A stretch of DNA of 6,971 nucleotides, taken from assembly GCA_024639205.1 (NCBI GenBank), contig JAHEIV010000154.1, positions 1 through 6,971 of the forward strand, written 5' to 3'. Both the position numbers and the translations under genes were made by a program. This DNA is from Deltaproteobacteria bacterium. Its GTDB lineage: Bacteria; Desulfobacterota; Desulfobacteria; Desulfobacterales; SG8-13. Below, one piece after another: positions 1-6,971 of the stretch (position 1 is its first letter; each line of letters begins with the position of its first letter). The notes below the pieces were generated by a model. The model did no database searches. It worked only from the letters and a program-made list of their open reading frames with translations, and was not told the DNA's origin.

Positions 1-1
1 C

Positions 2-727
2 TTGAAGTTCGTGCGCGATCGCAGGCGGTGGATGTATTGGCTTTTTGAAGCCAAAAAGCGCTTCAATTTGTGCGTTCTCAATTACATGGTAACTTCAAAC
101 CACATCCACCTTCTGGTTTACGACAACAGAGGGCTTAAGATCATTCCGAAATCAATACAACTGATTGCAGCCAGAACCGGACAGGAATACAACATGAGAA
201 AGCAAAGAAGGGGCGCCTATTGGCAAGATCGCTATCATGCTACGGCAATCGAAACAAATACTCATTTAAACCGATGTCTTGTTTACATCGATTTGAATAT
301 GGTCAGAGCCGGAGTGGTGGATCATCCCAAAATGTGGCCTTTCTGTGGGTATAGCGAAATTCAAGATCCACCTCGAAGGTACCGTATAATTGATCTGGAT
401 AGTTTGGTACGGTTAATGGGCTTCACGGATTTGAGGGAGTTACAGTCTGCACACAAAAGGTGGATAGAAGCATCTTTGCAGGTGGATAAGCCTGAGAGAG
501 AAAATCAGTGGACGGAAAGTATCGCCGTGGGTAGCAAATTATTCGTTGAGAGGGTAAAAACAAGACTTGGATTCAAAGCAAAACATAGGACCATCACCGG
601 CAGTAAGGATCGCTATCAGCTTAGGGAAAATGTCTCTGGTTTTGGCAAAACGCATTTGCATGGGTTTGAATTTGTATCCGGTGCAGAAGCTGATATGATC
701 AACACCTTCTTTTGGGATAAATCTTAA
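2..727 (+). CDS. REP-associated tyrosine transposase (RAYT, Y1/IS200-like HUH family), 5' end cut by window edge
   Basis: The protein is a single-strand DNA nuclease-transposase of the HUH/Y1 superfamily. RAYTs are usually domesticated enzymes linked to short palindromic repeats. In the visible 241 residues, the HUH motif is NHIHLL (local residues 33-38, His34 and His36). The likely nucleophile is Tyr63 in QEYN, followed by the family block GAYWQDRYHAT (71-81) and the segment CLVYIDLNMVRAGVV. The C-terminal part (about 130-241) is a RAYT-type extension containing 'ESIAVGSKLFVERVK' and ending NTFFWDKS. The first visible TTG is probably internal, because the usual N-terminal strand ahead of the HUH motif is missing, so the gene must begin upstream of base 1. 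The reading frame is open to its TAA, with no sign of decay. It faces the operon on the other strand. The stop codon lies inside a long inverted repeat, and a 22-bp tandem repeat follows. The family call is firm; the exact catalytic Tyr is inferred from alignment memory. Confidence 0.88.
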   Translation: MKFVRDRRRWMYWLFEAKKRFNLCVLNYMVTSNHIHLLVYDNRGLKIIPKSIQLIAARTGQEYNMRKQRRGAYWQDRYHATAIETNTHLNRCLVYIDLNMVRAGVVDHPKMWPFCGYSEIQDPPRRYRIIDLDSLVRLMGFTDLRELQSAHKRWIEASLQVDKPERENQWTESIAVGSKLFVERVKTRLGFKAKHRTITGSKDRYQLRENVSGFGKTHLHGFEFVSGAEADMINTFFWDKS

Positions 728-763
728 ACGGCTAATTTTTCGAGAAAATGAGCCGTTTAAGAT
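721..763. repeat. Perfect 13-bp inverted repeat (stem-loop) overlapping the transposase stop codon
   Basis: The arms ATCTTAAACGGCT (721-733) and AGCCGTTTAAGAT (751-763) are exact reverse complements. After one mismatch, the loop adds five A-T/T-A pairs (735-739 with 745-749), giving a nearly continuous hairpin. The transposase TAA (725-727) sits in the left arm. Neither side has a long T-run, so this is a weak candidate for a Rho-independent terminator. A palindrome belonging to the transposase unit is equally plausible, since RAYTs and IS200-like elements are flanked by hairpins. It could also stop convergent transcription from either side. The structure is seen directly; the role is inferred. 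Confidence 0.8.
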
Positions 764-814
764 CATTTAATCGCTATAGTTTATAGTTTTTTTATAGTAT
801 TCTTGATCCCTTAG

Positions 815-858
815 ATTGGTCCGACCCCAACATCAAATTGGTCCGACCCCAACATCAA
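815..858. repeat. Two perfect tandem copies of a 22-bp unit with a GGTCCGACC palindrome core
   Basis: Copies at 815-836 and 837-858 are identical and abut directly. Each begins ATTGGTCCGACCCC and ends AACATCAA. The core GGTC-C-GACC is an odd palindrome of four pairs around one base. The pair lies between the transposase hairpin and the stop codon of the Cys-rich gene at 866. Possible roles are a transposase-linked repeat (REP-like), a protein-binding site, or a remnant of repeat insertion at the 3' end of the neighbouring gene. No further copy was seen elsewhere in the window. Confidence 0.85.
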
Positions 859-865
859 CATCCCC

Positions 866-1276
866 TTATTCTGTGTAATGGTCCCCGAATACTCTTCTTC
901 CGATAAAGATCCGAAGGTCTCTGTCGGGACGCTCATCCTCATGGCCCGGCCATATCATTCTCTGATTGACTATCCTGCCGGAAACCCTTCCCTTTGACTC
1001 CAGACATTGGCTGCAAATCGGGCTGTCTTCTTCACCGGTTTCCTGGCCCAGCGCGATGGTTTTGATCGACCCGACCGGCTCACCCCAAATGGAGACACCG
1101 CATATATCGATGCAGCCGCAGTCCAGTTCGATCATAGCCATGCCGACCGCATCCGGTTGTTTTAATACGAGCCGGTTGCAGATATCCTTTAAAGCTTCCT
1201 CTTTAAAAAGATCGGATTTTTCCATTTGGACACGATTCCCACGCCCATCAGACAGGGTGCCAACCTCAGTCTCCAC
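866..1276 (-). CDS. Small Cys-rich protein of unknown function, possible zinc-binding
   Basis: I do not recognise the family. The 136-residue product is soluble, with no signal peptide or membrane segment. It has six cysteines, at 33, 53, 55, 59, 88 and 91. The cluster DCGCIDIC (52-59) and the CSQC knuckle (88-91) together could hold one metal ion, but this is inference. The reading frame is supported by position: it is the last gene of a same-strand operon, and its GTG start overlaps the TPR gene's TGA by 11 bp (1266-1276), which suggests translational coupling. An ATG at codon 18 (1223-1225) is an alternative start giving 119 residues and would keep all the cysteines. Neither start has a strong ribosome binding site. 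The C-terminus ends 7 bp from the 22-bp tandem repeats, so the original 3' end may have been altered by repeat insertion. The opposite-strand frame at 966-1322 is judged a shadow. Confidence 0.65.
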   Translation of the reverse strand: METEVGTLSDGRGNRVQMEKSDLFKEEALKDICNRLVLKQPDAVGMAMIELDCGCIDICGVSIWGEPVGSIKTIALGQETGEEDSPICSQCLESKGRVSGRIVNQRMIWPGHEDERPDRDLRIFIGRRVFGDHYTE

Positions 1277-2021
1277 CCACCCCGGCCGGGCTTCCCTCAG
1301 GGCGTTTGCGACCCCTGCCTAGATGATCGAGATATTCACGGACGCCGGGGTATTCAGGATCGATCTCGAGAATGATTTCAAACTGTTCTGCAGATTTCTC
1401 CAACTCACCGGTTTCCTCGTAAAGCATCGCCAGGTTCTCCCGGATAACCGGATCCCGGGGCTCCAGCGCCACCGCCCGCAGCAGTTCGCGTTCCGCCTCA
1501 AAGAATCGATTCTGGTATTGGTAGGCTCGCCCCAGCCCGAAATGGTTGTCGACGCTGTCGGGATTTTCGGCCAATCCGTTTTGAAACGCCGAAACGGCCT
1601 CATCCAGAAGGTCGTTCTCCAGATAGGCTTCTCCCAGATTGTAGTAAACCTGATCGGTTTGATACCCCAGTTGGATGGCTCGCTCGTATAATTCGATTTC
1701 CCGATCGTGCTCACCGAGCTGACCGTAAGCAAACCCGAGAAAATAGGTCACACGCCCGTTGGAGGGGTCTTTGTCGAGAATGCGGCTGTAAATCCGGATC
1801 GCCCGTTCGGTGTCACCTGCTTGCATGGCATCATTGGCCGCTTTTTCCGCCCGGCTGCCTGCTTTGGGTGCAGCCGGAGCAGGCTGGCTTGTCGCCGGTA
1901 TCAGTTGCTCCGGTGCAGTTGTTTCACGCACCTGCTGGCGGGCACAACCAATCAAAATGCTGCCGGCTGCCAGACACACAGCGAGCGAAACGAATCTTGC
2001 CGCCTGGCTGCAGCGCGCCAT
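1266..2021 (-). CDS. TPR-repeat outer-membrane lipoprotein
   Basis: With this ATG the product is 251 residues. It has a signal peptide of about 25 residues, with Arg near the N-terminus and a hydrophobic core VSLAVCLAAGSI. A lipobox LIGC follows, with Cys26 as the lipidated residue. Residue +2 is Ala, so the Lol rule known from enterobacteria predicts export to the outer membrane. A Pro/Ala-rich linker (about 36-57) leads to roughly five TPR units at about 58-88, 90-121, 124-155, 158-189 and 192-223. Typical TPR positions are visible, for example YYNLGEAYLENDLLDEAVSAF. A basic, Gly-rich tail follows. TPR lipoproteins are generally scaffolds for envelope complexes; the partner here is unknown. 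Upstream in-frame starts exist: an ATG at 2064-2066 overlaps the upstream TGA as ATGA, and a TTG lies at 2082-2084. The chosen ATG gives the most normal signal peptide and has an AGCAGG sequence just upstream. If the ATGA start is used, the leader is 15 residues longer and translation is coupled to the helicase-like gene. Confidence 0.85.
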   Translation of the reverse strand: MARCSQAARFVSLAVCLAAGSILIGCARQQVRETTAPEQLIPATSQPAPAAPKAGSRAEKAANDAMQAGDTERAIRIYSRILDKDPSNGRVTYFLGFAYGQLGEHDREIELYERAIQLGYQTDQVYYNLGEAYLENDLLDEAVSAFQNGLAENPDSVDNHFGLGRAYQYQNRFFEAERELLRAVALEPRDPVIRENLAMLYEETGELEKSAEQFEIILEIDPEYPGVREYLDHLGRGRKRPEGSPAGVGGD

Positions 2022-2062
2022 ACGATGCCTGCTGAGTTTTTCTTTCCTGCCGCAAATGGCGA

Positions 2063-3835
2063 TCATAGCTCTTTGAAACCCCAATACGGATACTCCAGTT
2101 GATAGACCGCGATTTTGCCGGGATTATTCTCTCTGCTGGCCACCAGCCACAGAGAGCTTTTTCTTTCCTTTGTGGAGATCGGGTCCACCGGGTCCCAATC
2201 CGGCAGCAAAATCATGGCGTTGTCGGCGCTGTATTCGATGTCTCCAGACGTTTTGAAGGAGCCCAGATCGGGCTTTTTGTCATAACTGCCGCCCAGACCC
2301 CTGGAGAGTTCGGATACAACGAAAAAGCTGACGTTTTGCTCGTCGCGAATCGCTTCCATGTGCCGCAGCCAGGAATCGATCCCCGTGCGCCGGTCCGAAA
2401 GGTCTTTAAAGGGCAGCTTATGAAGACTGTCCACAACCACAACCGTATGGTCCGTGCGGGTTTCGTGCTGCAGGAAATCGATCTGGCGCCGCATGATATC
2501 AGGATTCAGTTTGCGGTCTGTGACCACCCGGAAGTACTGCAGCATTTCCTTGAAGTCGCTGTACACCTGTTTCAGGCGCCGAACGACTTTTTCATCCTTG
2601 CTGCTGCCGCGAATTTCCTCGTCAGACAGCCGCCCCAGGCGCGAAAGGGTCCGAGAGTAAATCTTTTGCCGTCCGTTCTCAAAGTCATAGTAGATCACTG
2701 GAATCTTGTTTCGCGCCATTTCCGAGGACACCTGCATGTTAAAACAGGATTTGCCCGCTTTGGGGGGACCGCCCATAATATTGATTCCACGAACCCCACT
2801 CAAGGCGCTGTCGAGTTTGGCAAACCCGGTCCTGCGTCCGAAAAGCGCTTGTCCCATGTTTTCTTCGACTTGCTGAAAGAACTTGCGGTGCTCTTTCTCC
2901 GGAGCCGTAAAGGGCGAAAAGGAACGGGAGGATTGGATCATGCCCGCAATAAGGGATCTGAACTCCTTGCCCTTTTCACGGGCCAAATCGGTGAGTTCGT
3001 GGCCTTGCTTTACATAGCCGGGCCACTTGAGGATCCGCACTTTAAACCCGAGTCGCGTGGCCGTCTCCCGGGCCGAAAGGTAGGCTTCGGGGGTGTTGCT
3101 GGTCACGATCAACACATGGTTGATATAAGCCAGGCGTTCAACGCTGACATGCTCTAAGTCGCCGGCCGACGGAATCGAAATCCCGGGATAGCCGAGCTCT
3201 TTGAGGGTCAGCAGGTTTTCTTCGCCCTCCACCAGAAAAAGAGCGCCCCCCTCGCACCGGTCGATCTCCGGGGCGTTGTAGATCCGGAAATCCCCGTTGG
3301 AAAATCGCTCGTCGCCATACCAGAAGTTATCGATCTTGCGCCCCGGGAGAATGCAGCGAGCTGCGTAGCTTTTCGCATTCTCAAGAAAATAGGGATAGAT
3401 CAGGTACCGTCCATTGTAGCCGACTTTCATCTCATCTACTACGACCTTGGAAACGCCAATTTCCTTAAAATATCCGTATTCGCTCTTGCTCATCAGTCCG
3501 GTGAATTTGAGAATATCAGCCTTCAAGTGCTTGATCGGGTAAACAATATCTCGAACGTAGGGTTCCCGGTCCGGATCGTGGCCCGGGACTTTTGCGGCAT
3601 CGATGCCCATCATCTGGCTGAAGTATAGCGGAAACCCCCCCGGAAGGCACTGGCTCAGACAGCGAAAGTAGCCGATAAACGGGTTTTCCGGCATCAGGTA
3701 CACCACCAGCGTACCCGCTTTTTTTCCCTCTTCGGTCTCGCAAAAGGGGCACGGCGCCTTGATAAAGTTTTTTTCCAGCTGCGCACCGGGAAGGTGGGTC
3801 ATGTAAAATTTTTTGATGGTTTCAACAAAATCCAT
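2063..3835 (-). CDS. Primase-helicase-like protein: zinc motif, degenerate Toprim and DnaB/Twinkle-type ATPase
   Basis: The 590-residue product has the domain order of T7 gp4/Twinkle-type primase-helicases. An N-terminal Cys motif, CPFC (29-32) and CLSQC (59-63), resembles a divergent CHC2 primase zinc finger. A Toprim-like region at about 195-290 has LFLVEGEENLLTL with the expected Glu203, and later GHELTDLA. At the DxD position it reads VTSNTPEA (244-251), so both metal-binding Asp are missing. The RecA-fold ATPase follows: Walker A GGPPKAGKS (355-363), a YYDFEN segment (382-387), Walker B VVVVDS (465-470), SELSRG (508-513) and the DnaB-like SGDIEYSAD (530-538). It ends with an arginine-containing LVASRENNPGK segment. 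Known members unwind DNA at forks as hexamers; primer synthesis by this one is doubtful. The ATG at 3833-3835 is chosen over an in-frame TTG at 3857-3859 because GGAG lies 8 bp before it. It is the first gene of the operon, behind a consensus promoter. No phage structural or integrase genes are nearby. It could also be a prophage-derived or plasmid-derived replication helicase kept in the chromosome. Confidence 0.85.
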   Translation of the reverse strand: MDFVETIKKFYMTHLPGAQLEKNFIKAPCPFCETEEGKKAGTLVVYLMPENPFIGYFRCLSQCLPGGFPLYFSQMMGIDAAKVPGHDPDREPYVRDIVYPIKHLKADILKFTGLMSKSEYGYFKEIGVSKVVVDEMKVGYNGRYLIYPYFLENAKSYAARCILPGRKIDNFWYGDERFSNGDFRIYNAPEIDRCEGGALFLVEGEENLLTLKELGYPGISIPSAGDLEHVSVERLAYINHVLIVTSNTPEAYLSARETATRLGFKVRILKWPGYVKQGHELTDLAREKGKEFRSLIAGMIQSSRSFSPFTAPEKEHRKFFQQVEENMGQALFGRRTGFAKLDSALSGVRGINIMGGPPKAGKSCFNMQVSSEMARNKIPVIYYDFENGRQKIYSRTLSRLGRLSDEEIRGSSKDEKVVRRLKQVYSDFKEMLQYFRVVTDRKLNPDIMRRQIDFLQHETRTDHTVVVVDSLHKLPFKDLSDRRTGIDSWLRHMEAIRDEQNVSFFVVSELSRGLGGSYDKKPDLGSFKTSGDIEYSADNAMILLPDWDPVDPISTKERKSSLWLVASRENNPGKIAVYQLEYPYWGFKEL

Positions 3836-3843
3836 TGAATCAA

Positions 3844-3847
3844 CTCC
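3844..3847 (-). promoter_or_regulatory. Shine-Dalgarno GGAG that fixes the start of the primase-helicase-like gene
   Basis: On the minus strand GGAG precedes the ATG at 3833-3835 with an 8-bp spacer. The alternative TTG at 3857-3859 lies upstream of this site, so use of the SD favours the ATG. The alaS start has the same GGAG plus 8-bp arrangement. Confidence 0.75.
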
Positions 3848-3890
3848 GAGAAGATGCAAATAGAGTAAGAATTGCTATTTAATTCAAATA

Positions 3891-3920
3891 ATTATAAAGG
3901 AACTTCCTGTCGGCTGTCAA
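3891..3920 (-). promoter_or_regulatory. Consensus sigma-70-type promoter for the three-gene operon
   Basis: Read on the minus strand, there is an exact -35 box TTGACA (3915-3920) and an exact -10 box TATAAT (3891-3896), separated by 18 bp. Transcription would start near 3884, giving a leader of about 50 nt before the ATG at 3835. The leader is A/T-rich with no clear structure. The spacer contains the odd palindrome AGGAACTTCCT (3898-3908), which could be an operator or chance. Both hexamers match the E. coli housekeeping consensus, so strong constitutive activity is plausible. Confidence 0.75.
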
Positions 3921-4041
3921 GCATAGATCCCCATCTGGCTCAGGGGGCGCCAGCAATCCCTGTCGGCTGAAAAGGCAATGGTTGCATGCGGAAAGGGTAA
4001 GGCTGCCTTCGGGATGGCGGTTTGTCGAGCCGCGGCCTACC

Positions 4042-4098
4042 AAAAAAAATCCCCCCTCGTCTTTGCTGGTTCGAGAGAAAGACGCAGGGGGGGATTTT
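4042..4098 (-). terminator. Strong Rho-independent terminator after recA-alaS, probably bidirectional
   Basis: The arms at 4046-4064 and 4078-4098 form a long stem: AAAATCCCCCC pairs with GGGGGGATTTT, then a 2-3 nt bulge, then CGTCTTT pairs with AAAGACG. The loop is about 13 nt. On the minus strand the G-rich arm runs into eight consecutive T (complement of 4042-4049), a classical intrinsic terminator about 90 bp past the alaS TAA. On the plus strand the stem ends in only four T, so stopping there would be weaker. It separates alaS transcription from the next operon, which has its own promoter. Confidence 0.88.
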
Positions 4099-4190
4099 AA
4101 CATGGTACAGCTGAACATGAACGGTAGCGATGCGAATACCGGATACCGGTGGGATCGGCTGTGGGTGTTTCGATTATCCGCACAGCGGTT

Positions 4191-6824
<2,634 letters not shown>

Positions 6825-6832
6825 GTAAGGTT

Positions 6833-6836
6833 CTCC
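6833..6836 (-). promoter_or_regulatory. Shine-Dalgarno GGAG of alaS
   Basis: GGAG on the minus strand lies 8 bp before the alaS ATG (6822-6824), within the 21-bp recA-alaS gap. No room is left for a separate promoter in the gap itself, so alaS transcription should come from recA or from within it. Confidence 0.7.
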
Positions 6837-6845
6837 GTTGGTATG

Positions 6846-6971
6846 TCAGGAAGTTTTTTCAACCTCTTTCTCTTCTTCAGTTTTGGCACCCAGCCCGAGC
6901 GATTCCCTGACCCGGGTCAACGCCTTGTCGTAGATGTCTGTGTTTTCCAGCAGAAACCGCTTTACGTTTTC
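6846..6971 (-). CDS. recA: RecA recombinase, C-terminal fragment (5' part lies beyond the window)
   Basis: The last 41 residues run ENVKRFLLENTDIYDKALTR, then VRESLGLG and an acidic, Lys-containing tail ending EKTS. This matches the RecA C-terminal domain pattern: ENxKxFLxxN, a helix, IR/VRxxLGLG, then a Glu-rich tail. That tail is known in other RecA proteins to moderate DNA binding. RecA is the strand-exchange filament protein and SOS co-protease. The ATPase core is not in view, so the call rests on the C-terminal pattern plus the common recA-alaS neighbourhood. The frame ends in TGA 21 bp before alaS. No recX lies between them. Confidence 0.85.
   Translation of the reverse strand, partial: ENVKRFLLENTDIYDKALTRVRESLGLGAKTEEEKEVEKTS

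Larger units (their letters stand above)
3836..4190. other. Intergenic region between alaS and the primase-helicase-like operon
   Basis: This 355-bp gap holds the ribosome binding site and promoter of the downstream operon (3844-3920) and the terminator behind alaS (4042-4098). Between them (about 3921-4041) I see no convincing gene. There are small overlapping inverted repeats: CTGGC/GCCAG at 3935-3939 and 3949-3953, and CAGGG/CCCTG at 3941-3945 and 3958-3962. An 11-bp direct repeat CCTGTCGGCTG lies at 3906-3916 and 3959-3969. Short open frames on both strands run straight through the terminator and have no family resemblance, so I do not call them. The stretch 4099-4190 is the 3' untranslated part after alaS and shows nothing definite. 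Confidence 0.6.

Noticed and set aside
539..766. 75-codon minus-strand open frame over the transposase 3' end
   Set aside because: It is antisense to the conserved transposase frame and begins in the hairpin region, with no independent support.
815..858. Start of a CRISPR array
   Set aside because: The two copies abut with no spacer between them, there are only two, and no cas genes are present.
2082..2084. TTG start for the TPR lipoprotein
   Set aside because: It would give a 46-residue leader before the lipobox Cys; the ATG at 2019-2021 gives a normal lipoprotein signal peptide.
2099..3157. 352-codon plus-strand open frame opposite the primase-helicase-like gene
   Set aside because: It lies wholly antisense to a gene with clear motifs, and its translation shows no family features. 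It is explained by codon bias on the other strand.
2063..3835. Housekeeping DnaG primase or DnaB replicative helicase
   Set aside because: The single chain combines a zinc motif, Toprim and RecA-fold ATPase, unlike separate DnaG and DnaB. The Toprim Asp pair is absent and the DnaB N-terminal domain is missing.
4065..4077. GGTTCGAG resembling a tRNA T-loop
   Set aside because: It is the loop of the intrinsic terminator. No acceptor stem, D-arm or anticodon arm can be placed around it.

Overview
The window looks like chromosomal DNA of a sulfate-reducing deltaproteobacterium (Desulfobacterota, Desulfobacterales-like). This is inferred from three things: the style of the RecA tail and the alanyl-tRNA synthetase, which carries a Cys-rich insert before its 'EIWNLVFMQF' stretch; the recA-alaS gene order; and a REP-associated tyrosine transposase of a type I associate with those genomes. 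No database search was possible, so the taxonomy is an impression.

Layout from right to left, the direction in which most genes are read. At the right edge, on the minus strand, is the last 41 codons of recA. It is followed after 21 bp by a complete 877-residue alaS. About 90 bp past the alaS stop is a strong bidirectional intrinsic terminator (4042-4098). The 355-bp gap between alaS and the next gene holds this terminator, a stretch with no gene I can support, and a minus-strand promoter with consensus -35 (TTGACA) and -10 (TATAAT) boxes.

That promoter drives an apparent three-gene minus-strand operon. The first gene is a 590-residue primase-helicase-like protein with an N-terminal Cys-pair zinc motif, a degenerate Toprim domain and a DnaB/Twinkle-type RecA-fold ATPase. 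The second is an outer-membrane-type TPR lipoprotein that overlaps the ATPase gene or starts just inside its end. The third is a small Cys-rich protein of unknown function whose GTG start overlaps the TPR stop by 11 bp. Why a helicase-like ATPase and a TPR lipoprotein share an operon is not obvious.

The left end is an accessory patch. A plus-strand, 5'-truncated RAYT transposase ends inside a perfect 13-bp inverted repeat. It is followed by two perfect tandem copies of a 22-bp unit centred on the odd palindrome GGTC-C-GACC, which stop 7 bp short of the Cys-rich gene's stop codon. The mobile-type gene and the operon are therefore convergent.

recA and alaS are housekeeping genes (recombination/SOS and alanine tRNA charging). 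The most unusual item is the primase-helicase homologue, whose Toprim domain keeps the glutamate but lacks the metal-binding Asp pair. It is better described as a possible helicase or ATPase with a vestigial primase module than as a working primase.
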